From Hordeum vulgare subsp. vulgare (taxonomy: Eukaryota > Streptophyta > Magnoliopsida > Poales > Poaceae): DNA of 64,000 nt. The translations under genes were made by a program, and so were the position numbers. The stretch covers positions 535,626,316 through 535,690,315 of the forward strand of contig NC_058519.1 of the NCBI RefSeq assembly GCF_904849725.1, read 5' to 3'. Shown here in pieces: positions 1-10,689 of this stretch (the stretch's first letter is position 1; the number at the start of each line of letters is the position of its first letter). The notes below the pieces were generated by a model. The model did not search any database and was not told where the DNA came from. It saw only the letters and a program-made list of their open reading frames with translations.

Positions 1-309
1 GCAACTCAATTGCTATGGATGAGACAAACTTTAAAGGATTATGGTATCACCTATAGACATGTGCCTCTTTTATGTGATAATGAAAGTGCCATCAAGATTG
101 TTGAGAACCCCATTGATCACCCTTGCACAAAACACATTGATATTAGGTATCACTTCTTGAGAGATCATGTGCAAAAGGGTGACTTTGATATTGCTCACGT
201 GGGTACAGATATGCAACTAGCAGACATCTTCACCAAGCCATTGGACGAAACAAGGTTTTGTCAACTTAGGTGTGAACTTGGTATCTTGGAGCTTGATAAC
301 ATTATGTGA
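1..309 (+). CDS. Copia pol, C-terminal end of RNase H (partial)
   Basis: The frame is open from base 1 to a TGA at 307-309, about 102 residues. It contains the copia RNase H C-terminal signatures: a CDNESAIKI-like stretch, TKHIDIRYHFLRDHV, and QLADIFTKPLD near the end. In copia elements RNase H is the last pol domain and removes RNA from the RNA:DNA hybrid during reverse transcription in the virus-like particle. The upstream gag, protease, integrase and RT lie off the window. No lesion is visible in this piece, although the following ORF of the same element is broken. The true start codon is outside the window. Confidence 0.9.
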   Translation, partial: ATQLLWMRQTLKDYGITYRHVPLLCDNESAIKIVENPIDHPCTKHIDIRYHFLRDHVQKGDFDIAHVGTDMQLADIFTKPLDETRFCQLRCELGILELDNIM

Positions 310-600
310 AATAATGTGCACCTACATACACTTACTTCATGTTTTGTCCAGGTGTAGACATGTATTTAGGGGGATACATTCAATTCATGAGTTCTCTGAC
401 CCTATATGATGCATAAATCAACCTAACACTCTCAAAGTTACTTTGCTCACCTTGGTGACGTGGTTCTTTAAATGATGGAGTTGTGGTGATGGGCTCAAGT
501 TATCTTCATAGTGTCATCCCACGTTTACTCAAACATGGTGGGTTAAACCACCGCCCACACCCTTATAATGAACATCGTTAGAGCTGTTTAGCCAAAATGG

Positions 601-866
601 TCACTATTTGAGACAATCTTGCGTGTTACATGTGCTAGGATATTCTTCACCATCTCACGACCATGGGTGACACAGAAAATGGAAAAACTCTCATGTTTGC
701 CTCTGCCTCCTGTTTGCCTCTCTCGGACGTCTAACGTGTTTTGCTCGTCCAGTGACCTGTTGATGTTCGTACGTCCGACAAGTGTCGGTCGTCCGATGAT
801 TTATTAACCTCCGGATGTTCGACGTCTCTCAGTCGTCCGATGATTCAGCCTCATATAAATTCTGGA
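601..866 (+). promoter_or_regulatory. GTCCG-rich block plus TATA-like box before the extra copia ORF
   Basis: About 740-845 is packed with CGTCCG/CGGAC motifs in both orientations, as is the 3' LTR at 4420-4860. A TATA-like string (CATATAAAT, 852-860) follows, then a pyrimidine- and GC-rich leader (890-1080) which, apart from the inserted 1087-2093 element, leads to the ATG at 2131. This resembles a promoter for the post-pol ORF. Promoter activity is inference. The stretch 310-600 holds no recognisable feature. Confidence 0.4.
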
Positions 867-1086
867 GGCCCGCGGATCTGGTCATTTTCCCTAACTCCTC
901 GTGCCGCCTCCTCCTCTTCGTTCTTCTCCCCTGCATCGCCAGGCCGCCGCCAGGTCCCCTCCGGCCGCTTCTCCGGCCGGAGCTTCTCTCTTCTTGGGCC
1001 TCGAGGTGACCTCCTCCTCTGTTTCAAGCGATTCCTTCCCCACAGTTCTGCCCTCGGTGCTCCCAATGCATCTGGTCCGTGACTTA

Positions 1087-2093
1087 GGGCATGTTTTGTT
1101 GCCTGGGTGGCTCTAGCCTGCATCGCATGAGGGATCCTGGGTGAGTGTGGCCTGGTTGAGTTGATGCAGAGATTGGTTGAGATGTGTGTTTGGTGCATTG
1201 TGTGATATTACTGCATGAGAGATGCTATATACAAGAGATGATGTTTGGTAGACTGCAGGGAGCGGATCAACTCAACCGACCAGAGGCGAGGCGAGGTGAT
1301 CTCCCTCCCCGATCCAGATCGGGCAGGGAGCCAAGGTGCTCGGTGGCGGTGCTGGCGGTCGGAGGGCATGGCGGCGCGGCAACCGGTGGCGAGGCGATGT
1401 CCCTCCCCGATCCAGATCGGAGCGACGGGAGCGGAGGTGCTCGGTGGCGGGGCTGGCGGCCGGAGAGCATGGCGGCGCGGCAACCGGTGGCGAGGCGATC
1501 TCCCTCGGGATCCAGATCGGGGCGACAGGAGGGAGGCGCTCGGCGGCGGGGCTGGCGGCCGGAGGCATGGCGGCGCGGGTGGCGAGGCGATCTCCCTCGG
1601 GATCCAGATCGGGGCGACGGGAGGGAGGCGCTCGGCGGCGGGGCTGGCGGCCGGAGGCATGGCGGCGCGGGTGGCGAGGCGATCTCCCTCGGGATCCAGA
1701 TCGGGGCGACGGGAGGGAGGCGCTCGGCGGCGGGGCTGGCGGCCGGAGGCATGGCGGCACGGGTGGCGAGGCGATCTCCCTCGGGATCCAGATCGAGGCA
1801 ACGGGAGGGAGGCGCTCGGCGGCGGGGCTGGCGGCCGGAGGCATGGCGGCGCGGGTGGCAAGGCGATCGCCCTCCCTGATCCAGATCGGGACGACGGGAG
1901 AGGAGAAGGGCGTTTTGCACGACTCGTGCATGCATCCAAGGAACAGCTGAATCCGGCGTAGCTCTCAGCCTGGCTGAGAGGGTACTTTTTGCATCAGTTG
2001 GGCCAGGCCCAGATGGCCATACGGTTTACCAAACAAGCTGAAAATTGCATCTCGGATGCCATGCAGGTGCAGCGCGGGCAACCAAACACGCCC
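1087..2093. mobile_element. PIF/Harbinger (Tourist-like) element with TTA target duplication
   Basis: The left end GGGCATGTTTTGTTGCCTG (1087-1105) and the reverse complement of the right end GGGCGTGTTTGGTTGCCCG (2075-2093) match at 16 of 19 positions. Both ends are flanked by TTA (1084-1086 and 2094-2096), the usual Harbinger/Tourist target duplication. Removing 1007 bp rejoins the leader of the host copia ORF. Most of the interior is a GC-rich minisatellite (1290-1890). No transposase is visible, so it is non-autonomous. It is younger than the copia element it interrupts. Confidence 0.8.
1290..1890. repeat. GC-rich minisatellite, 92-100 bp units
   Basis: The landmark GATCTCCCTC (or a variant) recurs at about 1298, 1397, 1497, 1589, 1681, 1773 and 1865, giving spacings of 99, 100, 92, 92, 92 and 92. 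The first two units carry an extra CAACCGGTGGC-type stretch. The units are very GC-rich and nearly identical in the 92-bp part, which suggests recent unequal exchange or slippage. Because 92 is not a multiple of 3 and stops are rare in such GC-rich DNA, long open frames appear on both strands; they are not genes. Confidence 0.95.
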
Positions 2094-2130
2094 TTAGGGT
2101 CTCTCAAACATGGTTGTAGGAGTTTTTGCC

Positions 2131-3677
2131 ATGCCGAAGATCAAGCACTCCGCTCGCAAGACCCTTGTCGGTTCGTCCTCTCATGGCGCCCATGGTGCGG
2201 GGTCCGACGACTCCCAAGAATGGGCTCGTCCCTCCAAGCGCATCGCCAAGCATCCGGTTCGTGGAACCGTCTCATCCTCGGAGGGTTCTGACTATGAAGA
2301 AGAGCTGGAGTATGAAGAACGGGCTGAATTTGTTGGAATTCGCGAAAATCTTCCAAAGCACGGCACTTAGAGACCGTCATACATGCCGTCTCCACCTCCG
2401 GATCAGACTCAAGGTGATGCTTGCCATATCTCTCTTGAGCCCCCTTCTTCTCTAGGTCAAGAAATTAAGGATTTCACCAAGGTCCCTAAATCTGCCTATC
2501 TTATGTTTCGTCGTGACACTGATCAATTCTATGTTGTGCGTGATTCCATGGACTCACGTTTTTACACAAATGTTTAGGGAGATATTTTCTCCACTGTCAT
2601 TGTTCCGAAAGGTCTGTCGGTTCACCACTACATTGACTTAGAGCATATTCGCACTCACCCGACGAAATATCCGGGTGCCATTAATATCATCGAGACATCT
2701 GGTCTTGCTGCACCATTTTCTTTTCAGCATGACTTCATCCATGCTGCCATTCCTCAGTTCTATGCAACCTGCTTCTTTGGTCCGGATAACACCGTCACTT
2801 GGATGTCGTCCGACGCCGAGCTCTCAGCCTCTTATGCTGAGTTTATCGCTGCTCTTGGTTTTACAGACACCGGCTTTAAAATCCATAGGAGTGACCCAAT
2901 AATGCACCTAGAGCCATTGAAGCATGTGGCTATCTTTTAAAAATCCTTGACGAGATTGATGAAGAGGAAAAGGGCAAAGATCACAATCAAGTTTCTATTT
3001 GGAGATCTCCCTTCTTCATTATTTTTCAGTGCGTCAAACGCACAATCTATCCCAAGATGGGTGGCGGGGGAACCTGTAGCGGATATTGCATTGATATCAT
3101 GACCCACCTTAATGCACATCCTAAAAGGAAGATCAATGTTCCTCACTTTTTATGGCATGAGATTCGCCTCGCTAGTTTTCAATACAAGCGAGCCTTTCCT
3201 CATGCCCTTTTTATTCAGGCTCTCATTGAACACGAGGCCCCTTTTTCTATTGCTTGCAGTCATGTGCATAAATAATGGGTCATTCCCCCTCACATGGCGG
3301 ATGATTGGGGTCCCAAAAAATCCTCATGCGCTCCTGCTCGACGGGCTGCTCCTCGGTCTAGGTCTCTCTCATCTAGCTAAATCTCCTTCGGTCGATTTGC
3401 TAGTTTTCTTGGGAAAGCACATTCTGCCATGATGAAGGCTTTCACCTTTTAGTGCTCACAAAACCATGATGTGGTCACTCGCATGATCTCTTCTAAGAAT
3501 GCTCTCAAGGCTCGTCTAAGAGACTCGAGAGCAACTGATGTGAGTGACGATGAGGATCTTCCCCCTGCTCCTCCTTCTGACTTTGGTTTTCCTTCTGGCC
3601 CTGAGTGGGCTGATTTCCTTGACGAGGCAAGTGTCAGTGGCACCCATGGTGATGATGATAGTGGCGTGGTCTCTTAG
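2131..3677 (+). pseudogene. Post-pol ORF of the copia element (plant transposon protein-like), decayed
   Basis: Starting at ATG 2131 the frame encodes a basic N-terminus (MPKIKHSARKTLVG) and an acidic SSSEGSDYEEELEYEER stretch. It continues through in-frame stops at 2368 and 2575, then shifts frame near 2935. The middle (IIETSG, FYATCFFGPDNTVTW, then CVKRTIYPK and INVPHFLWHEI) resembles the domain often labelled putative plant transposon protein in grass retroelements. The C-terminus is acidic (TDVSDDEDLPPAPP, DDDSGVVS). SIRE/Maximus elements carry an extra ORF in this position, sometimes called env-like; I see no signal peptide or membrane segment to support an envelope role. Function unknown. 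At least five stops and one frameshift make it non-functional here. Confidence 0.65.
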
Positions 3678-3774
3678 TGTGTGGTAGCATGACCTGGTCC
3701 TTCCCTTTTTCGATACTTGATGCCAAAGGGGGACATTATCTTAGCATTCGACTTGTTACCCTTAATGTATGGAT

Positions 3775-3950
3775 GGTAGAGTATGCTGAACTATTATGAC
3801 ATATATGGATGATGTGTTATCATGTAATGCTACTTATGGATGATGTGTTATCATGTTATGCTGAACTATTATGATGTGTTATCATGGTATTTTATTGATC
3901 CATATGATGATGTGTTATCATGTTATTTTATTGATCCATATGATATCTTC
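3775..3950. repeat. Degenerate AT-rich tandem repeat upstream of the copia 3' LTR
   Basis: The string GATGTGTTATCATG recurs at least four times between 3807 and 3925, mixed with ATTTTATTGATCCATATGAT copies. The unit length varies, about 40-60 bp. It lies in the non-coding stretch between the extra ORF and the polypurine tract. Confidence 0.8.
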
Positions 3951-4100
3951 GATGCACTCATTTCAAGTAAGGGGGAGCTTGCGACCATAATTATTCTACC
4001 ATGCATATAATCAGGGGGTGCTCCATAAAAAATCTCTCCTAAGCTACATATGTCTACTTTACTTTTTGAGAGCTATATGTGTATGTTCTCATCAACTACC

Positions 4101-4113
4101 AAAAAGGGGGAGA
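4101..4113 (+). other. Polypurine tract of the copia element
   Basis: AAAAAGGGGGAGA directly precedes the presumed LTR start, as expected for the plus-strand primer of reverse transcription in SIRE-type elements. Confidence 0.75.
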
Positions 4114-5467
4114 TTTAAAGTGCAATCATGCCCTTAATCATATTTTGATGTTGTTGAGAACACACATATAGGAAACTAATCATGTTAATCGAGTGTTTCT
4201 CATGTTTTGTTCCATGAGAGTTTCTCTATGGATCATGACTAATTTGTCCAGGATGGTCAAGAACGAAGAAACAAGATGAAGTGGTCTATCATTTTATTTG
4301 CCTTTCTTGAGTATAGGGACCCCACACTATTAAGATGGGATCACTCAGTCTTAAAAGAAACTTTCTCAAAACTATTAGAAATTCCTCTCTCTATCTTCCT
4401 AGTTGATCTGCTCTTGTTCGGTCGTCCGGTGGTTCTCGGACGTCCGCACCCTGGATGGCCTAAGTCGTCCGGAAATCCGGAGCTAGCCAACAGATCCAAA
4501 ATGTCGGACTTCCGGCCCCTCCGGTCGTCCGAGGATCGGACGTCCTGGTACGGTAGGAATTCCGTTGTCACCCAACAGATCCAAAATGTCGGACTTCCGA
4601 ACATTCCGGGCGATCGTGCCCCGGATGGCCGATGCCTTTCAGATGTCCGTGCGTTGTTCACTTTTTCACGTGATGCTGTCCTAATATCTTCTGTGTCTTC
4701 GGACGACCGACGTCCTCTGGATGACCATATGCTGATTACCTCTCCAGCAAATATTGTGGTAATCACATACCTTCTGCATCTTTGGACGACCGACCACTGT
4801 CGGATGTCCGACCCCTCATGGTTGTCCGGACGACCGTGAACTGCCGGACGTCCGACAACTACACTGCACATCAAAAGATAGATTGTCTCCCTCTCCTCCT
4901 CTCAACACAAGCTATTTGTGATTTGAGCGAGTTTTGAGCAGTCCCCGTGATCTTGTTACTCTTGGAAGTTGTAGACTCCTAGGCGGAAGGAGTTCCTTGG
5001 AGAGGAATCAAACCTTTGTGATTTCCCCCAAAAAGTTTGTGAGGGTTTGGAAGCCACCTCAAAGGCTTACCACTAGTGGTTGCGAAACACCTTCGTGGTG
5101 TTGTCAAAAGAAAAGAATAGGGTGAGCCTTTGTGGCATTTGTGTGCCTTCGTGGTAACACCCACCTCTCTAGACGGTGACGTAGCTTCCCTCCAAGGAAG
5201 TGAACATCAGGATACATCCTTGTATCTCGGAGTTGCGGTTATCCCTAACCTTAACGTCCTACTTGTTGCTAGTCTTTGATTACTTACTTGTGCTTTATTA
5301 TATCCTACTTGTTACCGTGCTTGGTTCACAAAGCTTACGTTTCACCCTTGCAATTGTTAGGCTCATTTTCATATTCCGCATTATTGCCTAAAATTGCTAA
5401 GTGAGCGTTAAAATTTATAACTGTACTTATTCACCCCCCCTCTCTAGATCCATCCTCATCCCTTTCA
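4114..5467 (+). repeat. 3' LTR of the SIRE/Maximus-type element
   Basis: This LTR of about 1.35 kb runs from the polypurine tract to ATCCCTTTCA at 5458-5467. The run CACCCCCCCTCTCTAG near 5432 is typical of the 3' end of SIRE-type LTRs. The left boundary is soft because the expected TG start looks mutated (TTTAAAG). The U3 part (4420-4860) is dense in CGTCCG/CGGACGTCCG motifs. It contains a tandem duplication of about 85 bp, with a shared block CCAACAGATCCAAAATGTCG at 4488 and 4573. Confidence 0.75.
4488..4600. repeat. 85-bp tandem duplication inside the copia LTR
   Basis: An exact block of about 28 bp beginning CCAACAGATCC occurs at about 4488 and again about 4573. It marks a partial tandem duplication in the U3 region, within the GTCCG-rich area. 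Confidence 0.75.
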
Positions 5468-5468
5468 C

Positions 5469-6206
5469 ATGGTCATTGTCACCATTCTTTATCTTTGGTT
5501 TAAGATGAAACTTGTTGATTACTGTTTTAAGAAGGTGTATGGAAGAGACAAGGGTTGTATTGAGGCCGAAGAAATCAAAATTGAATTCTTTGATCTCTAT
5601 GCTACTTATGAGATGGAAAATCGCAAGAATGAGGCTGGAAACAATAATGAACAGAGTTCAATATAAATAGGCAAACATCTACATCTATGTCCTCATTGTC
5701 AAGTGGGTTTCAGTCCTTCCTAGAGGAGACAAATTCAGAGCCATCTAAATCTGAGTTGACCAGTTACCTTGAAGACAAAACCCATCCAATTCTAGATCCA
5801 AATTTCAGAGTAGTTCATTGGTGGAGGTTGAATGCTCATAGATATCCTATCATGGCAAAGATGGCAAATAAGTTCTTGACAATACGAGCAACTAGTTTCT
5901 CATCGGAGTCAACATTATCTACGAGTGGAAGAATTCTTGATGACTATCGTAGCTCTCTTCGCCCAAACATGGTTGAGGCACTTGTTTGTGCTTCTAGCTA
6001 CATTAAAGGATCAAAAGAAAACCAGCTTAAGCCTACAATTATAGTGGTAATATTACTTGTTCTCTACTTTGTATTATCTTCTAGTAACCTTACACTTTTT
6101 CTAAATATTAACTGAAACCCCATATTTCCATTTACCTTTGTAGGAAGATGGGAATGATGATGATGTCGAGTTCATTCCATTTGCTGAAGATACAACGGAA
6201 ATCAAC
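5469..6206 (+). pseudogene. hAT transposase C-terminus (RICESLEEPER/DAYSLEEPER-like), truncated
   Basis: The first segment (KMKLVDYCFKKVYG, IKIEFFDLYATYE) fits the plant hAT RNase-H-fold region. The second (5687-6055) matches the hAT C-terminal dimerisation domain: YLEDKTHPILDPNF, WWRLNAHRYPIMAKMANKFL, SSESTLSTSGRILDDYRS and LVCASSYI. A one-base frameshift lies near 5660, between the two segments. After the domain, a donor-like GTAATATT (about 6046) and an acceptor-like TTTGTAG (about 6144) suggest an intron followed by an acidic tail (DDDVEF) ending near 6206; a second TGTAG acceptor near 6317 could start another short exon. In hAT enzymes this domain mediates dimerisation and holds part of the catalytic core. 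The BED zinc finger and N-terminus are absent. Not functional. Confidence 0.8.
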
Positions 6207-6734
6207 TAGTAGGCCTCCCATATTTTTATTTAGCGTGTACTGTTGTACTTTTTTGTAGCATTATACTTTTGGTTATTTGCTTGCATCGTAACAAGTGCAA
6301 TGATCTATGTCTGTAGGAAGATGAAATTGATGAACGAGGAGCAGGAGCTACTTTGCATTTCCTCAGCTAGCAGCTAGCATTTTATTTCAGACCTTATTAT
6401 TATGTTAGACCTTATGTTGATGTCAGACCTTATTATTATGTCAGACCATGTTTGGCTTTGTCCTTTGAATTTGAAGTCCTGGGCTCGTCTTTGTCAATGA
6501 TACTACTTATTGTATGAACTATAATGTCTGACTTATGATTGTGCCACTCTATTGGTTGTTGTTGTTCAAATATTCTTTTGTTGTGTCATTTGTATTGTTG
6601 GCTGGCTACTATATATTTATTGTTGCATCATGTGTTGCTATCTTGAAAGAATAAATTTGGCAAAGGATGATGCATTACTACTTTGCTATATGTTTAAATA
6701 ATGAATGTATGATGGAAATATGGAATGTTTTTGT

Positions 6735-6880
6735 ACTGGTTACAAGTGTAACGAGCGCTCGACTCACGAGCTTAACGAGTACTTAACAAGCCGAGCTGAT
6801 CAAGAGTTTGAGATCGTCGAAGTTAACGATCTTAACGATCACGAGCTTAATGAGTCGAGTAGCTCGTTAGTCCAGCCCGA
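6735..6880. repeat. hAT subterminal repeats and 3' end
   Basis: Repeated CACGAGCTTAACGAG, TTAACGATC and AGCTCGTTAG motifs occur in direct and inverted order, ending in TAGTCCAGCCCG. Such repeats next to a GCTGGAC terminus are typical of hAT transposase binding regions. Confidence 0.6.
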
Positions 6881-7691
6881 CTACTACGCACCACTCCTTG
6901 TGAAGATCTACTTGTTTACTTGGCCAAAGAAAACTCATAGATCGAAAAGCATACATAGCTACAAAATTATACATAATAGATCTGAAAAGATGCAAATAGT
7001 TTCAATGAATAATCTCATCATAAACCCACCATTCATCGGATCCCAACAAACGCACCACAAGAATTACATCGAATAGGTCTCGGAAGAGGCCATTGTATTG
7101 AAGATCAAAGAGAGAGAGAGAGAGAGAGAGATCTAGCTACTTCTATGGACCCCTAGATCTTGTGGGGAACTATTCACACATCATCATGGATGCATTAAGG
7201 TAGATGCAGATTTCATGAATGATGGATTCTCCCTTCGGTAGAACTCCGAAAAAGGGATTCATAAGAGATCACGGAGGAATAGATGGTTGCGGCGGCAATA
7301 AAATTGATTCGAATCTCTCTCTCATGGTTTCTGGATTCTAGAGAATATATAAAGCTAGAATTAGGTCCATCGGAGCCATGAGTGGCCCACATACTCACCC
7401 CGCACCCCCTCGGGGTGTGCCATCTGAGCTTGCGGCTCCGTGGAATGTCGTCTCGAGCCACCCTGAAGCTTCTAGGGCTGCTTGTGGTCTAGAAAAAATC
7501 ACCGTAAATTTTCATTATGTTTGGACTTTGTTTGTTATGGTTTTTCTGCGAAACATAGAAATAGGTAAAAAACATAAACTTGCATTAGGCACTAAGTTAA
7601 TTGGTTAGTCCATAAAACAATATAAAATAGAAAGATTGGTAACATAATAGCATGAAACAATAAAAAATATAGATACGTTAGAGACGTATCA
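6881..7691 (-). mobile_element. LTR fragment of a gypsy-type element, 5' part only
   Basis: Read on the minus strand it begins TGATACGTCTCTAACG at 7691 and runs through a TATA-like TTTATATATTC (about 7345) and a GATCTATTCGATGTAAT-type stretch, like the LTR of element G (24391-25977). It stops at the hAT end at 6880, so about half the LTR is missing. Whether hAT insertion or deletion removed it is unclear. No coding capacity. Confidence 0.65.
7109..7130. repeat. (AG)n microsatellite
   Basis: Eleven AG units in the LTR fragment. The matching position in G's LTR (about 25360) has only a short GGAGAGAGAAG, so this expanded here. Confidence 0.95.
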
Positions 7692-8967
7692 CTCAGTCGA
7701 TTGGTCATCACGGTTGCACGAAGCGGGAGGGGGTGGACCCGTGATCCACGTACAACAATTGGAGTGGGATCTCGATTTGTTGCATGAACTCATCGTCCAT
7801 CATGTTCACGGTGGCGAGGACGGGAAACTTCATCTCCTCATCATCCGATGAGATTGGCTTCGGCGTGATGGTACATGGGGCCACAAATGACTTGGGCTCT
7901 AGATACCATGGATGACGCCAACTAAATATGAAACTCCCTTCAAATCCAGAGCCTCAAGTCGGCCACCTGTCGGAGGCATGATACTTCTTGCCTGTCTTGG
8001 TGTCTATTCGCGGAGAGGAGCAGAGGATATGTATTTGCATCTGCGGTCGACAAGATTTAATAGCTGGGGCAAGTGGACGACGATGCTTCATTGCGAGTAG
8101 CACCAAAGTTGGCTTCTCAGTAACTGTGTCGCCATGAATGCGAATTAGTGGGTGATCGGTCAAGCTCGAGAGAATGTAGGGCGTGGAGGGTTCTCGCATG
8201 TACATGGGGAGATATGAGTTTTGGGATGGCTCCCTATTGTTAGAGTCTCACATGACCGATGTGTGGATTTCCCCACACCTCCCCAAATATAATGTTGGAT
8301 TATGGGATCTAAAACACTTGGACCTATCCAAAAGTTTTACGTAAGCCCCATTTGATGGTTAAAGTGTTAAGCCTCATTCGATGGTTGAAGTGTTAGAATG
8401 GTATACATAAGGTACTTGCGGATGAATAGATGAGGTGGTCATAGAAGATCATCAACAACTGGACACCCCCACTCCCCACCTAAACGCCTGACCAACAACC
8501 TGGACACCGTCCAGGCCAAATTTAGAGACCCAGCTAGACCCCTCAAACTAAGCCCAAACGTCTAGTCAACCCAGCACCCACATATCTAGCCCATATGTGG
8601 GACCGATGTGGAGAGGTTTTAACATGTCCAAATGCGGCCGACAAACGGGATGTGGACCACTCCGTGCTGCACTAGGACAACAACTCAGACCAAATCCTAG
8701 CCACTAGAGGCTTCAACTCCCCTTTCCTCGTCCGCTCCACTTCTCCATCCACTATGCTTCCCTGTCCTCTCCCCCATCACCATCGTCCAGATCCTATATA
8801 TAGTGGCTCCTCATTAGACACTAACCCCACGGATCGGGACATCCTTGTCGAAGAGTCGGACAAGGAGATCGCAATCTGTGTGGCCCACGAGTGGTCACAG
8901 CTGACAGTGGTGGCTCCTCCTCCTCTATGTCATGTCCGATGGCCCGGTCGAGCTCCTCCTCCTCCAT
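7692..8967. other. Gene-free spacer
   Basis: I see no supported gene. There is an imperfect tandem pair around 8344-8395 (GATGGTTAAAGTGTTAAGCC and GATGGTTGAAGTGTTAG) and a TATA-like CTATATATAG at 8790. The short open frames here have no recognisable domains. It may be old transposon debris. Confidence 0.5.
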
Positions 8968-9327
8968 GGCCATGTTTGGATCCTAGGGTTAGAGTTAGAG
9001 TTGGTTAGATTGAACACATCTAACCCTCAAAAATCCAAACACGTGGGTTAGAGTCGGTTAGATGCATCTAACCCACCCAAAAAATCTAACCCACCAAAGA
9101 GGTGCTTTTTTGGGTTAGAGTTAGGTGGGGCCCAGCAAAAGTTACTTTTTTCTCTCCCTCTACCACACAAAATCCTAGATAAATGAGCCAAATAGTGGGA
9201 AAATTGTATTTATTGGCAATCTAACCCTTCCATCCAAACACCTCTTTGGTTAGAGTTAGTTCAGGGTTAGTCTAGAGTTAGAATCTAACTCTAACCTCTA
9301 ACCGAGTTAGAGTATCCAAACAGGGCC
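8968..9327. mobile_element. MITE, GGCCNTGTTTGGAT ends
   Basis: Left end GGCCATGTTTGGATCCT (8968) and reverse-complemented right end GGCCCTGTTTGGATACT match well. CAT flanks both ends (8965-8967 and 9328-9330), a possible 3-bp target duplication. The 360-bp interior is full of GGTTAGAGTTAG and its complement, so the element can fold on itself. The superfamily is uncertain (Harbinger-like or CACTA-like). Confidence 0.65.
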
Positions 9328-9877
9328 CATGCATATCTTCACCTATTCTTCATGGTCCACACCCTGTGATGGCCCGACGAGGCACAAGGATCTCTAGACC
9401 TTCACGCTCAGCCACGCTCCTACCAGTCCGTGCTGGGTGCTAGTATTAATGCCACAGGAGCATGTTGCGCTAGGTAGAGGGTGGCGCATGCTAGATCTAG
9501 CCTTCCGTCTGTGGGTGTACCAGATCCATGCGTGGTGCACCACCGTCCGAGGATGACCTCCTCCACAACACCATTTTGTTGATCATTGGCCTCAGGGGAG
9601 ACAGGAACCCATCGTCGTGGCTACATAAATATCAAGCCATTGCGGCTAGGCATCAAGGAGTCCAAGCAGCTCACACATGAGAGGGTGACCAACACGATGA
9701 AAGCTTAGAAACTTGCCAAGGAGCAACCTTGCGTCACCCCATGGTCGGTCGACCTTCCCTCCTCATCATTGCTTATCGCACCTTGTGTTTGTACCACTTT
9801 GTTATGATTATGGCTTCAAAATTTTGGACCAACTAAAAAAATTGTGTGCATGTAAATGCTTGAATTTATTGTTAATT
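9328..9877. other. Gene-free spacer
   Basis: Moderately GC-rich sequence with no frame I can assign and no repeat structure I can see. Confidence 0.5.
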
Positions 9878-10490
9878 CACTACAGGAATCAACTTCTTTG
9901 CCATCTGTCATAGCAGATGGCAAAGTATAAGGTCACATACGGCAAACATCTTTGTCATCTACTAGTTGACGGCCCCACTTGCATCATTGTAAGTCACGGT
10001 AACCAGCTTCTTTGCCGTCGGCAAAACCAATGCGGACGACAAATATGTTTGCCATCAGTCTTCCTATGTAAACTAACGACAAAGGTGATAGACGACAGAG
10101 TATAGCAGTTAGCCCCGTTAAGTGGTGAATGGCAGACTTTGCCGTCTGCCTGGTCCATCTTTGCCTTTGTCGTGTGCCCTTTGACGCCAGCAGTCCTGTG
10201 GCTGCACATCACTCCTGCTCCATCTTTGTCGTCTTCCAGCACCTGTCTTTGTCGTCTGCAAGCACCTGTCTTTGTTGTTTGCCAACACGTGTCTTTGCCT
10301 TCTGCCAACACCTGTCTTTGTTGTCTGCCAGCTGCCAGCTGACGGCAAAATGACCAAATGGGTCAGACTTGGTGCACCAAAGTTGCATAGGTTGCTGCCA
10401 CGTGGGTTGACCCATATGGGTCGACCACAAACATTGAGAGTCTCAGCATCCGACATCTGATGTGTGTACCAACATCTGATTCCTGTAGTG
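9878..10490. mobile_element. Non-autonomous CACTA element
   Basis: It begins CACTACAGGAATCA (9878-9891) and ends with its exact reverse complement TGATTCCTGTAGTG (10477-10490). The interior is filled with TTTGCCGTCTG/GACGGCAAAG/CTTTGTCGTCTGC motifs in both orientations, the style of CACTA subterminal repeats. Flanking triplets (ATT left, CAT right) do not match, so a clean 3-bp duplication is not seen; one end may have been rearranged. No transposase inside the 613 bp. Confidence 0.75.
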
Positions 10491-10548
10491 CATGATGCTA
10501 ACATGTTTGACATTTATTGTCATCTGCCCTATGCAACTTAAAGTCTAT

Positions 10549-10666
10549 CACTACATGAATCAGCTTATTTGTCGTCTGCTAATGCACGAGCCAATCTTGT
10601 AGACGACAAAGAATGTGTCTCAACGTCCCAGAAAAGCATCTGATGTGTGTACCAACATCTGATTCT
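10549..10666. mobile_element. Second CACTA terminus, degenerate
   Basis: CACTACATGAATCAGC (10549) has the same orientation as the left end at 9878. The stretch GCATCTGATGTGTGTACCAA (about 10636) then repeats the subterminal region found before 10490, but the terminal GTAGTG is lost after CAACATCTGATTCT. It looks like a collapsed copy, or the end of the CACTA element carrying the TNP2 relic next to it. Confidence 0.55.
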
Positions 10667-10689
10667 CATTTGCATCTAGTTTGATTCTT

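Larger units (their letters stand above)
1..5467 (+). mobile_element. SIRE/Maximus-type Ty1-copia retrotransposon, 3' half
   Basis: The window opens inside pol (RNase H end, 1-309). Then come a post-pol spacer, a decayed extra ORF (2131-3677), a polypurine tract (4101-4113) and a 3' LTR (about 4114-5467). A long ORF between pol and the 3' LTR is characteristic of the SIRE/Maximus lineage of copia elements. The 5' part lies off the window. A Harbinger-like element interrupts the post-pol region at 1087-2093. The 3' LTR abuts hAT transposase sequence at 5468, so the element probably inserted into a hAT copy; the first five bases after it (CATGG, 5468-5472) are the expected target duplication, which cannot be checked here. 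Lineage is inferred from layout and RNase H wording. Confidence 0.8.
5468..6880 (+). mobile_element. hAT-family DNA transposon relic, 3' part
   Basis: This contains the C-terminal half of a hAT transposase (5469-6206), an AT-rich 3' region, and a terminal zone of alternating GAGCTTAACGAG/AACGATC motifs. It ends in GTCCAGCCCG (6870-6879), the inverse of the CAGGGCTGGAC-like end of many plant hAT elements. The 5' part was cut off by the copia insertion ending at 5467. The 8-bp target duplication cannot be checked because the 5' end is missing. Confidence 0.7.

Noticed and set aside
1184..1961. Several long overlapping open frames on both strands, Arg/Gly/Pro-rich
   Set aside because: They arise from the GC-rich 92-bp repeat, which has few stops in any frame; no family resemblance.
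8754..9008. Open frame after a TATATATAG string, possible small gene
   Set aside because: It ends inside the MITE at 8968 and shows no recognisable domain.
10118..10513. Minus-strand repeated DKDRCWQ-like peptides
   Set aside because: Translation of CACTA subterminal CTTTGTCGTCTGC repeats, not a protein.
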